Part shown: positions 23,370 through 32,514 of the stretch, one piece after another
Position numbering within the stretch: the first letter of the stretch is position 1
Layout: every line of letters starts with the position of its first letter
Source of the DNA: Nitrospira sp. CG24E
Lineage (GTDB): Bacteria > Nitrospirota > Nitrospiria > Nitrospirales > Nitrospiraceae
Assembly: GCA_002869895.2 (NCBI GenBank)
Contig: NEWP02000005.1
Location: 1-43,820 of the forward strand
Reading direction: 5' to 3'
DNA: 43,820 nucleotides
Position numbers and translations under genes: made by a program
Notes under the pieces: generated by a model
What the model saw: only the letters and a program-made list of their open reading frames with translations
The model's database searches: none
Told to the model about the DNA's origin: nothing

Positions 23370-23660
23370 CTCAGCTGGACGAAGATTTTTTACCTGCTTG
23401 CTTGGACTTCGATCCGCGAGTGTACGTGATGGCATGATCCATTAAGGAGGACCAGTCCCGTTCACTGACCCTGATTTCGTACCTCCGCCAACTATCCGCC
23501 ATCCTGCAACGTATTCCCGCCTCTACCCCCTAGCTCTCACACCTAGTGGAATCTCACCCGATCACCGACTCTTTCCCGGCATTATCCAGCGCGAGAGATC
23601 CGTGGATCTTTCGCATCGTTCCTTCTGTAGGGAAGCCCTTGCAAGCTCTGTCCAGAGGTG

Positions 23661-23920
23661 TCAACTGGTGCCGAATTCGACGAGTCCCTGCCGGTGGGCC
23701 GCGATGAGCAGCTGTTGCCGATTGGAGACATGCAGCTTACTGAAGATCGCGGTAAAGTGATGGCGGACCGTCGTTTCCGAAATGTACAGGTGATCCGCGA
23801 TTTGCACATTTGTGAAACCCTTCGCAAGTGACTGCAGGACCTCTCGTTCTCGAGAGGTAAGGCTCGAGCAACCTCATGAATTGCTTAGCAGATAGGAAAT
23901 GCGTCCACCGGCCTTATTAT
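23661..23920 (-). pseudogene. Fragment of a LuxR/NarL-type response regulator
   Basis: On the minus strand, the frame ending at the TGA at 23661-23663 encodes SSLTSREREVLQSLAKGFTN, then VQIADHLYISETTVRHHFTA and IFSKLHVSNRQQLLIAAHRQ. This is a complete LuxR-type four-helix DNA-binding domain, including the conserved Glu-Arg and Thr-Val-Arg-x-His positions. In the same frame upstream, GGRISYLLSNS is followed by TGA and then GCSS, so the linker is interrupted by a stop. No receiver domain precedes it. No ATG or GTG with a ribosome binding site is available for the domain alone, so it is probably a dead remnant. Confidence 0.75.
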
Positions 23921-24302
23921 AGAACTTTCAAGTACTGAAATCCTAACTCTCTTCAGTATGGGTGTCAACAAGTGTACCGATTTGGATCGACCTATATGTG
24001 CAGCATGCTCTGTGCCAGATCCAAACCGAAAACATAGCAACATAGCACCAACCGCTTTATTCTGTGTGAAGAGTCCTAGCTGGGCAAGCCTTCCCTTAAA
24101 AAGTGACGTAATGTCAACTGGTTATGAAGATCAATCCACTGTATATATGCCGAATCGCGAGCTGAACTACTCAGCAATCGAGTCGAATCGGCTCTGGTTC
24201 AACCCGCGTCTCGTTCCGAATTGAGACCTCAATGGACTGAGCCAGTCGGGTTCCAGATCGCACCATCGATCACATCAGAACTTCACCACCCTCACCCAAT
24301 TC
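23921..24302. other. Intergenic stretch without a recognised gene
   Basis: About 380 bases between the LuxR remnant and the DUF2459 gene. A plus-strand frame at 23958-24224 has a Cys/Asn-rich, unfamiliar translation and no ribosome binding site, so I leave it out. No hairpin or repeat stood out. It may hold decayed parts of the regulator gene. Confidence 0.35.
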
Positions 24303-24893
24303 TCAGGTCAGGGGCGCAATACGTCGAAGTTGCTTGGCAAAACCATTGCGCGTTAAGGCTCCCCGCATCGAGATGGGCAGCCCTGCCTCGCGTAAACCCT
24401 TCGCCGTATAGTGATGGCAATGGTGAAACAGATGGTACGAGGACCGAGCTACACAAAACCGGCTGTTGCCGACAATGCCGACCGGCTCTTCCGATGCGAT
24501 GGTCGCTCGGAGGTAGGACCGTAAACTTAAGTACCCAGCTTCACTGATCTGAAACCGGAAGGATTCAACCGGTGGTTTCTGTGTCCGCTCGGCCCAAATC
24601 GAGTCATGAGTCCCGACTTCGACAACCCCCTCCGTCGGCCACAAGAGTGCACGAATTACTCCAGTAAAGCCTTGTCGCTTCTCCAAATACCATGCGCGTT
24701 CTGCATAGCCCCATTCCTCATAGGCAGGAGACTCTCTCTGCACACCGTCCGTCCTAGTGACCACATGGATGCCTCTGGCATGAAATACCGGTGGCTTGGC
24801 AGGCAACGCAATCATTGAATGTGCGGCATCGAGTGACACAACAATTGGAACAGCGTCGCTGGTTCGAAGCTCAAGCTCAGGTCTTGTAATCAT
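24303..24893 (-). CDS. DUF2459-type protein
   Basis: About 196 residues. The segments VSLDAAHSMIALPAKPPVFH, EEWGYAERAWYLEK, LLWPTEGVVEVGTHDSIWAE and SSYHLFHHCHHYTAKGLREA match DUF2459 proteins, which are usually periplasmic or membrane-attached and of unknown role. A conserved His/Asp/Trp pattern hints at a hydrolase. Relatives normally have an N-terminal signal or anchor. Here an in-frame TGA lies just upstream of TTG 24899 and ATG 24893, so the N-terminus is shorter than usual and the gene may be 5'-truncated. The ribosome binding site is weak. The His cluster HHCHHY is intact. Confidence 0.65.
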   Translation of the reverse strand: MITRPELELRTSDAVPIVVSLDAAHSMIALPAKPPVFHARGIHVVTRTDGVQRESPAYEEWGYAERAWYLEKRQGFTGVIRALLWPTEGVVEVGTHDSIWAERTQKPPVESFRFQISEAGYLSLRSYLRATIASEEPVGIVGNSRFCVARSSYHLFHHCHHYTAKGLREAGLPISMRGALTRNGFAKQLRRIAPLT

Positions 24894-25016
24894 GCACAAT
24901 GCCTGTCATGTGGGCTACAGATTCCGACCTCATGACCATGGAAAATGATGCGGACAGAGGCTACAGCCATGCCGGAAAAGAGTCAACCCCGAAACAGGCC
25001 TGTAGCAGGAGCTGCG

Positions 25017-25508
25017 TTATAAGAAGGAGGAGGCGGCGACTTTCATCTGTGGTAAGACATTGGAACGATAGATGGTGGCAGGGGCAGATATCCGTCGGCA
25101 TCCGACCAGGTAGAGGTTTCCAAGCGATTCCACTTGAACGGGTTTGGCCCATCGGGATTCAAAAACATTCACGGTGCGGCCCATTCCCGAAAGGGCAAGG
25201 TGCACTTTTATCAAGTGCTTCGCATCGGGCGGCCGTCCCATGAAGAGAAGCAACCCTTCCATGCTCCGGTTCAGCGCAAAGGCCTCTCCTCGCTCGATAA
25301 TGACCGATTCATTATCCATGGCCTCGAGCACCTCGTAGGAACACATGCACCGATACTCCTTGCGTGCCTCACACCGGCGATCGGGCGGAATGGTCACACC
25401 GGACACCATGCCAGAGGCTTGAGCGGTTTCTATATTTTTTAACTTCCGTTCCCACCCTGTGCCAGTTGTGCTGTAGAAACACGTTACTGCAAGACTGCGC
25501 TTCGCCAT
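25017..25508 (-). CDS. PilZ-like domain protein
   Basis: A 163-residue protein. GGAGG seven bases before the ATG at 25508 sets the start, and an upstream extension in the same frame is not supported. After a short N-terminal part (MAKRSLAVTCFYSTTG) the segment CEARKEYRCMCSYEVLEAMD, with the following FALNRSMEGLLLFMGRPP, resembles a PilZ beta barrel. The usual RxxxR and (D/N)xSxxG elements appear as CEARKEYR and LNRSMEGLL. PilZ domains bind cyclic di-GMP, and both elements are only approximate here. No membrane segment is present. It lies apart from the other three PilZ genes of the window and is less typical than they are. Confidence 0.65.
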   Translation of the reverse strand: MAKRSLAVTCFYSTTGTGWERKLKNIETAQASGMVSGVTIPPDRRCEARKEYRCMCSYEVLEAMDNESVIIERGEAFALNRSMEGLLLFMGRPPDAKHLIKVHLALSGMGRTVNVFESRWAKPVQVESLGNLYLVGCRRISAPATIYRSNVLPQMKVAASSFL

Positions 25509-25966
25509 GACCAAACCTCCGGTCTCATGTTGGGAGAAATCATGTCCCGTGATCCGATGGCGAAAGAAAGCAAGCACCATACCGTAGCGAAGGGACAGAC
25601 GAACATCCTCATTATATAGGTGTTTCGACGTATTGCACCATTTTCCAGTGTCAAGAACGTATCCTTACGAAGGGAAATGAGTGCACCATTTGAGGGCAGA
25701 ATCGCTGCATCCCAACGATTTCACGGGGCTCTTGCGACTGTAGTCCCTGATATACAGTAGTAATGGAATTCCTTCACATCGGTTGGCGGTGACTCCCATG
25801 AGTACGAGTGGCACTCTTGTGAATTCTGCGAGTTTCGCACTGCCGTAGAGGCAGCCCCATTAGCCACCCGGCAGACTCAATCCTGAATCCCTTCTGACGT
25901 GGTTTTGCGAGGCGGACCACTCAGTCCGCCCTTGCTTAGGATCTGGCTATGTGTAGGAGGGTTCGG
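25509..25966. other. Intergenic stretch without a recognised gene
   Basis: About 460 bases between the PilZ-like gene and the end of the transporter gene. The part near 25509-25620 should carry the PilZ promoter. A GTGGCACTCTTGTG word near 25808 recalls a sigma-54 site, but the spacing to the -12 element is wrong, so I do not annotate one. The part near 25900-25930 (GCGGACCACTCAGTCCGCC) contains a GGCGGAC-type inverted repeat that might end the transporter transcript. Confidence 0.35.
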
Positions 25967-27307
25967 TCAGCGAAGAAAGATGAGCCAGAGGTACAGAGCG
26001 CTCATGAGCACCGACCCCAACATCACGGGAAACCCAAACTTGAAAAACTGCCAGAATGTAATGGGATAGCCGGCTTTGCGCGCGATATCCACAATCACGA
26101 CATTCGCGCTCGCGCCGATGATCGTGCCGTTCCCCCCCAAACAGGCTCCCAGCGCCAGCGCCCACCACAGTGGAAGGATATCCGGCTGATGCACCAAAAT
26201 CGCATAGTCCGAAATGTCTGGGTGAAGCGACCGGGCGAGATCCACAATCAACGGATTCATAGCCGCGACGTAGGGAATGTTATCCACGGCAGCCGAAAGT
26301 AGCGCAGACCCCCAGAGAACCGCCATCGTGGATCCTACAAGGTTTCCCTGTGTCACCGACACCAACTGATCGGCCAGGTAATGAATCACGCCGACCTTCA
26401 CCAAACCACCGACCAAGATAAATAGTCCGATGAAAAAAAAGATGGTTTTCCATTCGACATCGGTGAGATACGACAACTCCTCGAGGTCTTTGGGCTTTCG
26501 TCTTGCATGGCCGAGCAGCATGAACAGGCTCGCGCCAAGGAGGGCAATCGTGGCCGGCTCAAGATGAATGAGCGAATGCAGACAGAACCCCACGTTGATG
26601 ATCCCCAGCAGCCAGAGACAGCGATACAAGAATGGTCGATCTGAAACAGCCTCCCGTAAACTCATGGCCAGAACCGCCGTTCGAAGATGCGGCGCCACGG
26701 TCATTTTTCTCCCAAAGATGACCCACAGCGCAGCCACGAATAGAGCCAGGATGAACAGCGCGATGGGAGCCAACACCATCAAAAAGTCGAGATAGCTCAA
26801 TTCAGCTTTACTGGCAATCATGATATTAGGCGGATCACCGACCAGCGTCGCGGTCCCACCGATGTTCGATGCAAGCGCTTCGGCCACAAGAAATGAAATG
26901 GGATTGAGCTCCAACCGTTTGGTAATCGCCAACGTAACAGGCGCCATGAGTAGGACGGTCGTGACGTTATCGAGCATGGCCGAAAGTCCGGCCGTCAACA
27001 ACACCAGCAGCACCAGAAGACGAAACGGCTTCGCGTCGGACCGCTGTGCCGCCCAGATGGCCAAGACCTCGAAGAGACCAGTCTCCCGGACAATGTTCAC
27101 GATCACCATCATCCCGATCAGCAGAAACACGACGTTGTAGTCGACGCCAAATTCATGGGAATAAAACGCCTCGTCCTGTGACACTACGCCGAGGGCGATC
27201 ATCAGCGTCGCCCCGCACAAGGCCACAATCGTCTTATGAATCCGTTCGGTGATGATGACCAGGTAGCACACACCGAAGATGAGTAAAGCCAAAGAAATGG
27301 GAGACAT
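25967..27307 (-). CDS. ArsB/NhaD-family ion transporter
   Basis: A 446-residue membrane protein with about 11-12 hydrophobic segments, of the ion transporter superfamily that includes NhaD sodium/proton antiporters, ArsB arsenite exporters and SLC13-like permeases. Diagnostic regions are LTAGLSAMLDNVTTVLLMAP in the first half and WGSALLSAAVDNIPYVAAMN in the second, the two inverted-repeat re-entrant hairpins with the conserved D-N pair. They are joined by the GGTATLVGDPPNIMIASKA motif with its counterpart GGNGTIIGASANVV. The substrate ion cannot be decided from sequence, but the full motif set favours a functional antiporter. It faces away from the haem peroxidase gene, giving a 434-base shared upstream region. 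Confidence 0.88.
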   Translation of the reverse strand: MSPISLALLIFGVCYLVIITERIHKTIVALCGATLMIALGVVSQDEAFYSHEFGVDYNVVFLLIGMMVIVNIVRETGLFEVLAIWAAQRSDAKPFRLLVLLVLLTAGLSAMLDNVTTVLLMAPVTLAITKRLELNPISFLVAEALASNIGGTATLVGDPPNIMIASKAELSYLDFLMVLAPIALFILALFVAALWVIFGRKMTVAPHLRTAVLAMSLREAVSDRPFLYRCLWLLGIINVGFCLHSLIHLEPATIALLGASLFMLLGHARRKPKDLEELSYLTDVEWKTIFFFIGLFILVGGLVKVGVIHYLADQLVSVTQGNLVGSTMAVLWGSALLSAAVDNIPYVAAMNPLIVDLARSLHPDISDYAILVHQPDILPLWWALALGACLGGNGTIIGASANVVIVDIARKAGYPITFWQFFKFGFPVMLGSVLMSALYLWLIFLR

Positions 27308-27741
27308 GCAATACCTTGTTTTGGCTGAAGTGTGACGCTGGGATCAGAATCTTTGCCGCATTATCCAGAGACCGCTTCCGCAACGCAATGATAGTCGTCT
27401 TCTTCGATCGAGCCAGTGCTCACCCTAGAATCGGCAATGACAGCGGACGCATTCAGAGACAATGCGAGTTCAACGCTTACGTACTGTGAGAAGCCACGCT
27501 GTACGTTTATTAGAGCCAATGGATTCTCTCGCATACGTCTTCTTTCACATACACTTCGCTTGCGAGAACAGAGGCTGCAGAGATCTTTTCATTCGTTTCG
27601 CCTGGATAGGAGCGTGATGAATCTCCATCCTCTCATGGATCGGTTTTTGCTCAGCCTGACTCGTGGGTCGTTCATTCGAGATACCACAATAGAATCAGAA
27701 TCTCGGACATCGGACACCTCAAACACCACGAGGAGGGCATC
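27308..27741. other. Divergent promoter region between transporter and haem peroxidase
   Basis: A 434-base gap with divergent genes on both sides, so it should hold both promoters. No gene is supported, and a plus-strand frame at 27416-27769 overlaps the peroxidase start and looks random. The only clear signal is GAGGAGGGC just before the peroxidase ATG. I could not identify a convincing operator. Confidence 0.4.
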
Positions 27742-29352
27742 ATGTCGCATCGTCGGAAAAAACTCCTGACGACCGGTTTAGCCGGAGTGCTCTGTTCGAC
27801 CGCACTCTTCGGCCTCTCAACGGCTTACGCTGATGGGAAAAACAACCTGCATCTGCCCGGCATGAAGGACCGGCCTCACGCTCCGGAGAATTCCTTTACA
27901 CGCATGTTTCCTGAATTGCCGCCCTTTGCTCCACCGACCGATGAAGCACGAGAGCAGGCGAAGAAGCTGGGCGAAAAGGGCGGTCCCATCGATGCGTTGG
28001 ATAACCTGACCGATCCCATTCAGTCGATCACGAATCCCGCAGTATTCAGTCCCAACAATCCCGACAATCCCAATATGACAGCTGGCGTGACGTTCTTCGG
28101 CCAATTCCTGGACCACGATATCACGCTCGACCCACGATCTCCGTTGCTCGAACGAAGTAATCCCAAAAAAACGACGAACTTTCGCACCGCAGCATTCGAC
28201 CTGGACAGCGTGTACGGGAATGGGCCGGAGGGGTCCCCTGAACTGTATGACAGAACTTCCGGTGACTTTAAACTTCTCGTGGAACCCATTCCGGGCTCCG
28301 AATTGGTCTCCCGCAAGGGAGCGGTCCGTTTCGACCTACCACGCGACCCCAATAAAACCGCCCTCCTAGGCGACAGCCGGAACGACGAACACGTGATCCT
28401 GGCTCAATTTCATATGGCCATGCTTCGCTTTCACAACGCGGTGATCGACCGGCTCCGCGCCGACCCTGAGCATGCCGGTCAATCGGCTGATCGCCTGTTC
28501 AAACTGGCCCAACGCCAGGTCCGCTGGCACTACCAGTGGATCATCCTGCACGAATTTCTGCCGCTCACGATCGGGCAAGAGCGCGTCGATGACATCCTGA
28601 ACAAAGGCCTCCGATTCTATGATGCAGAGAAAAAGAATCCCTCGATTCCCATCGAATTTTCCGTGGCCGCCTACCGCTTCGGCCATTCGCAAATACGTCC
28701 GAGTTACCGCCTCAACTTTGGCCCCACCGCAACGCCGGCAACGCCATTCTTTGCCTTTCTCTTCGACGATACCCAGGACCCCAACGACCTGGATCCGAAC
28801 GATCTGCGCGGTGGGAAGCGCGCACCCCGTCGGTTTGTCGATTGGCAAACGTTCTTCGATTTCGGCGACGGAAATTTCCGTCCGAACAAACGGATCGACG
28901 GCAAGCTCTCCAGCGTCGTGATGTTACTGCCCGGCTCGCGGGGGCTGGCGCCCGGTCTGCCGGCCGACGGGGTCCAGTCCTTGGCCTCACGCAACTTGAT
29001 GCGCCACGTCAATTTCGGACTACCCTCAGGCCAGGCGATTGCGCGCAAGATGAGCGTACCCGTCTTGAGCCCGGCGCAGCTGGAGGCGCTCAGGCCGTTT
29101 AACATGGAGAAGAGCACACCCCTCTGGTTGTATATTCTAAAAGAAGCGGAACTCCTGGAGCAGGGGCTCCGCTTAGGACCCGTGGGCGGGCGCATCGTCG
29201 GAGAAGTGTTTATCGGCCTGCTGAAGGCCGATGAGACATCCTATCTGGCCGCGCGACCCAACTGGACGCCGGTGCTACCGTCTGCGACTGCTGGCGACTT
29301 TCGCATCACCGATCTGCTGACATTTGCCGGGGTGGTGCCTCCGCTGAACTAG
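27742..29352 (+). CDS. Exported animal-type haem peroxidase
   Basis: A 536-residue protein of the animal haem (peroxinectin/MPO) peroxidase superfamily. The signal peptide is LLTTGLAGVLCSTALFGLST...AYA. The distal site FFGQFLDHDITLDP has the catalytic His125 and calcium-binding Asp126. The proximal haem ligand is His315 in RFGHSQIRPSY. The FDLDSVYGNG and LGDSRNDEHVILAQFHMAML segments are also classic. These enzymes use hydrogen peroxide to oxidise halides or organics, and some bacterial relatives (MopA type) oxidise Mn(II). This one is short and lacks the calcium-binding RTX repeats of MopA. GAGGAGG before the ATG fixes the start. It converges with the vanadium-haloperoxidase-type gene. Confidence 0.9.
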   Translation: MSHRRKKLLTTGLAGVLCSTALFGLSTAYADGKNNLHLPGMKDRPHAPENSFTRMFPELPPFAPPTDEAREQAKKLGEKGGPIDALDNLTDPIQSITNPAVFSPNNPDNPNMTAGVTFFGQFLDHDITLDPRSPLLERSNPKKTTNFRTAAFDLDSVYGNGPEGSPELYDRTSGDFKLLVEPIPGSELVSRKGAVRFDLPRDPNKTALLGDSRNDEHVILAQFHMAMLRFHNAVIDRLRADPEHAGQSADRLFKLAQRQVRWHYQWIILHEFLPLTIGQERVDDILNKGLRFYDAEKKNPSIPIEFSVAAYRFGHSQIRPSYRLNFGPTATPATPFFAFLFDDTQDPNDLDPNDLRGGKRAPRRFVDWQTFFDFGDGNFRPNKRIDGKLSSVVMLLPGSRGLAPGLPADGVQSLASRNLMRHVNFGLPSGQAIARKMSVPVLSPAQLEALRPFNMEKSTPLWLYILKEAELLEQGLRLGPVGGRIVGEVFIGLLKADETSYLAARPNWTPVLPSATAGDFRITDLLTFAGVVPPLN

Positions 29353-29366
29353 CGGCGCACTCAATC

Positions 29367-29413
29367 GGTCGGGAGCCTTCATTGCCCTGACGGGTGAGAA
29401 AAGACTCCCGGCC
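29367..29413. terminator. Possible shared terminator hairpin
   Basis: GGTCGGGAG (29367-29375) and CTCCCGGCC (29405-29413) pair with one weak position, around a 29-base loop. The hairpin lies 14 bases past the peroxidase stop and 65 bases before the end of the convergent gene. That is the right place to separate the two transcripts. The long loop and the absence of a U-run make it a modest candidate. Confidence 0.35.
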
Positions 29414-29478
29414 ACTAGAACTTAAAAACATTTTTCAGTGATGGCGGGTGCAGGTGACGGAGGCGTGAATCAATCCCT

Positions 29479-31050
29479 TCATCGTCCCTTGCCTCGGTGA
29501 GGCTGCGGCTGCATCGCATGCTTGAACACATAGTCGGCCACGCGGTTACCCTGCGCAACCCCCTCAGTCGCATCGAACGCCCAATGAATGCCGAGATAGA
29601 TGCGGCTTTGGGCATTTTCCTTTTCCGCCTGCGAGAGGGAGGAGAAGCTGCGCTCCACTACCGGCCGCACAAGGCCATTATTGTCCCGTGTCATACCGTT
29701 AAATTCGTCCGAGACGAAGGTAAACGCGATGCGATCAGTTCGATAGAAGTTCCGCAGCATCTCGAAGAGCGCGCCTCCGAAGCCGGCATGCCCGGACGGA
29801 TATGCCGGAAAGGGTGGGGTGAAATTCGGTCCAGTGAGATTGCTGGCTGGCGCCCCAAGCGGTGTATAGGTTGTGTCTCCTGCCGTCGCGGGATTGCCGT
29901 CGCCGAGCCCGGTCGGCCCTGTGTCTTTATCGGCCTCGCGAATGCCGGTGACGGGGCGCCAGTACTGATAGTAGTATTTGGATTCCCATACAGCGATGCC
30001 GGCATCAGCCATCGCAACATTCACGAGGGCCAGAAGCCGCGCAAGTTCCAGGGGGTCCGTGTCCGTACCCATTTTGTGGGCAATACGCATAGCGATCTGA
30101 TTGTAGAGACGTGGCGGTGCACAGAGGCTGGGGGTCCCGTCATAGGCCCAGTAGATTCCGATTTGGGTTTGATCCGAGGTGCGCGTGGTCGGAGTCACCA
30201 GTCCATCGCCTCCCAGTGTCTTGGCCTCGTGATAGGCGGCGGCATACGCGGCACTATCGAGTCCGGGCGGCGGCGGCACACGGAACTGATCGGCTCGTTC
30301 GAGGACAAAGGGCTTGACGCCGCTCCAATAGGCACCCAAGGCAAGGGGAATCAGACTGATGGGATCTTGCCTCCACTTGCCGGGATCGTTGCTCGTGAGA
30401 AACTCCAGGCCGACGTGCGGTTCAGGACGTTGGGAACCATCGTCGGCTCGTGCAGCCAGAACGGCTGCCGCCGTCCGCCTGCCGAGCGCAATGCCGTTCA
30501 CCTTCAATCGTCCATCCGGAATCTCGGTCAGATCGTCCACAAGCTGCTCATCGAAGCTCGAAGCCTGTGAGGGAAAGAGCGCAACCAGTGTATCGTGGAC
30601 GGCCTGGGCGATCGCCGCCTTCATCGATGTGCCAAACGGAGCAGGTCCTACCCCGGTGTAACTCCTGTATTTGTGCTCACCCTCGATCGCGTTCACGGCA
30701 TCGAACATGGCAAGATGGACGATGGCCATCGCCCGACTCGCTCGTCCTGGCCCCAGTTGTTCGGCATATTTGGCCCGATTTTCTCCTGGTGCGACGGGCG
30801 TATGATCGAGTCCGGTTGCATCGATCGCAATCTGATTCCAATGCTGGACCCAGCCTGCAGCATCGGCCACAGCCCGTGGCCGATGGCGCGGATCGATCGG
30901 GATACGGGGGGCATGCTGCGGATCGGCCCCAAAACGCGGGCCAAACACGTCTCCGATCCCACCAGTAAATCCGCCTGCCCAAACAGTGCTGGTGGAAGCC
31001 AGGAACGACACGACTATGAGCGCTGCAATGAACTTTTCTGCTCGTATCAT
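29479..31050 (-). CDS. Exported vanadium-haloperoxidase/PAP2-family enzyme
   Basis: A 523-residue protein with a signal peptide (FIAALIVVSFLASTSTVWAG). The three vanadate/phosphate-binding motifs have the expected spacing: K-x6-RP at 358-366 (KYYYQYWRP), PSGH ending at His421 (YPSGHAGFGG), and SR-x5-H-x3-D with His489 (SRIYLGIHWAFD). These bind vanadate in haloperoxidases and phosphate in acid phosphatases. The long N-terminal helical half is typical of bacterial vanadium haloperoxidases. Either halide oxidation or phosphatase activity is possible, and the sequence does not decide. GGGAGGGAGAGGG before ATG 31050 sets the start. It follows the di-haem gene by 48 bases, so the two form an operon. 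Confidence 0.88.
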   Translation of the reverse strand: MIRAEKFIAALIVVSFLASTSTVWAGGFTGGIGDVFGPRFGADPQHAPRIPIDPRHRPRAVADAAGWVQHWNQIAIDATGLDHTPVAPGENRAKYAEQLGPGRASRAMAIVHLAMFDAVNAIEGEHKYRSYTGVGPAPFGTSMKAAIAQAVHDTLVALFPSQASSFDEQLVDDLTEIPDGRLKVNGIALGRRTAAAVLAARADDGSQRPEPHVGLEFLTSNDPGKWRQDPISLIPLALGAYWSGVKPFVLERADQFRVPPPPGLDSAAYAAAYHEAKTLGGDGLVTPTTRTSDQTQIGIYWAYDGTPSLCAPPRLYNQIAMRIAHKMGTDTDPLELARLLALVNVAMADAGIAVWESKYYYQYWRPVTGIREADKDTGPTGLGDGNPATAGDTTYTPLGAPASNLTGPNFTPPFPAYPSGHAGFGGALFEMLRNFYRTDRIAFTFVSDEFNGMTRDNNGLVRPVVERSFSSLSQAEKENAQSRIYLGIHWAFDATEGVAQGNRVADYVFKHAMQPQPHRGKGR

Positions 31051-31098
31051 GGTCCCTCTCCCTCCCACTTAGCCCAGACCAGACGAATAGACTCCCTG

Positions 31099-32514
31099 TC
31101 ACAGCGAACGGAGGAAGTTCAACAGATGCTGCTTATCGACCTCACTGAGCCGGTAGAACTGCATAACAACCTGGTTCGCCTCTGACGGCACATATCGCCC
31201 GCCGCCCGATCCGGCGTGAGCTTGAATTGCCTCAAGCAGATCTCTTGTCCGCCCATCATGCAGAAAAAATATCCGCTTCCCGAGACACCACAAAGGCGCC
31301 GTGCGGAACTCATCGCCGCCTGCAGCGCCTTGAACAATGTCGTCGGCTAATTCATGGCCCATGTTATGAAGCACGAGGTCCGAGTAGAGATTCACATCTT
31401 TGTCCTGTAGCGCGGTCACCGCGACCCTCTTGCCTGTATGGAGTGTCGGCGTGTGGCACATGGCACAGCCGACGTCGGTAAACAGCTTTCGTCCATGAAC
31501 GATAGACACTTCGTCCTTCGCAGGCTCCGGAGGGGCGAGCAGGCGCATGAACAGCGCAAACTTCACCACATCGCCGGGCACATCCAGCGGATTTGTGGCA
31601 TCGATGTTGGTCCGATTTTCAGGCGTGGCATTGAACCGGCAGGCCGGCGCTTCATCCCGCTTCTGGGGAAACAGTTCGTTCGTGATTCCCTGCTCGACGT
31701 TGTAGGCTTCGCCTGAAAAGATTTCGAGCGATTTATTCTGGGCCTTCCAGCCGAATCGAGTGACCGTACCGTCATTCCCGCTGGTATTGGGACGCCCACT
31801 CGTACGGTTAGCACGACCCCGAATCCCCAATGACTGTTTCGCCGCACTGTGCGCGTACAAATTGGCGAGAATCGTGTCGTCATCGATCGCTTCGATCAAG
31901 CCGGCGCCGAACAGGGGCGTGGGAATGCGAAACACCACATTCTGGCGGGCTACGGCGGAGCGGAAATCCGGCTGCTGAAGCCAGCAGCCCGGCGCGTCGG
32001 TTCGCCTGCTGATCGTAAAGAGCGCGTGGACACCGCCATCGACTGTGCCGTCTGCATGATGCTTAAATCTGGCCTCGCGCACCGGACCGTCCTTCCTGAT
32101 AAACGAAGGAACGTCATTGTTCGCCCCAGCCTTCTTCGCCACTTCTACCGGTGGATTGACGAACGGGCTGGTCCCACCGATATCCGGTTGCGCGTGACAA
32201 CCGCCGCAACTGTCCAAGTTGAAGCGCGGCCCGAGACCAAGCTCCGTGTCTTCCCCGTCGACGGTGCAGCCGAGTACCGACTGCACTTCCTCAAACTGTT
32301 CTTTACCATTCTCAAACACCTTCTTTTCCTGGAAGGTCAGCCCCTGCAACATCCCGCCGGCACCGGACGGACCCTTCCGGACGCCGGAATCCTGCGCAGT
32401 GAATCGCCCGATTTGCGACTGCACATCCTCGAAAAATGAACCGCTGATGATCATGAATAGGACCAACGCCAGGAGCACAAGAGCGAATCGTGTCTGTGTG
32501 ATAGGCGACATCAT
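31099..32514 (-). CDS. Di-haem DUF1111-type oxidoreductase
   Basis: A 471-residue exported protein with an N-terminal membrane segment (FALVLLALVLFMIISGSFF). Two c-type haem sites are CGGCH at 103-107 and CAMCH at 350-354. The surrounding FNLDSCGGCHAQPDIGG and the C-terminal GRKLFTDVGCAMCHTPTLHT with LWCLGKRIFFLHDGRTRDL are typical of the DUF1111 di-haem family (related to di-haem peroxidases and thiol oxidoreductase-like proteins). It needs the cytochrome c maturation system, which is elsewhere. As first gene of the operon with the vanadium-type enzyme, it may supply or remove electrons. GGAGG five bases before the first ATG supports the start. Confidence 0.88.
   Translation of the reverse strand: MMSPITQTRFALVLLALVLFMIISGSFFEDVQSQIGRFTAQDSGVRKGPSGAGGMLQGLTFQEKKVFENGKEQFEEVQSVLGCTVDGEDTELGLGPRFNLDSCGGCHAQPDIGGTSPFVNPPVEVAKKAGANNDVPSFIRKDGPVREARFKHHADGTVDGGVHALFTISRRTDAPGCWLQQPDFRSAVARQNVVFRIPTPLFGAGLIEAIDDDTILANLYAHSAAKQSLGIRGRANRTSGRPNTSGNDGTVTRFGWKAQNKSLEIFSGEAYNVEQGITNELFPQKRDEAPACRFNATPENRTNIDATNPLDVPGDVVKFALFMRLLAPPEPAKDEVSIVHGRKLFTDVGCAMCHTPTLHTGKRVAVTALQDKDVNLYSDLVLHNMGHELADDIVQGAAGGDEFRTAPLWCLGKRIFFLHDGRTRDLLEAIQAHAGSGGGRYVPSEANQVVMQFYRLSEVDKQHLLNFLRSL

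Noticed and set aside
25800-25830. Sigma-54 promoter near GTGGCACTCTTGTG
   Set aside because: The -24 TGGCAC word is present, but the -12 TTGC element is not at the required spacing, and no gene starts within a sensible distance downstream.
29497-30570. Plus-strand frame of about 350 codons
   Set aside because: It is antisense to the vanadium-haloperoxidase-type gene, which has three perfectly spaced binding motifs.
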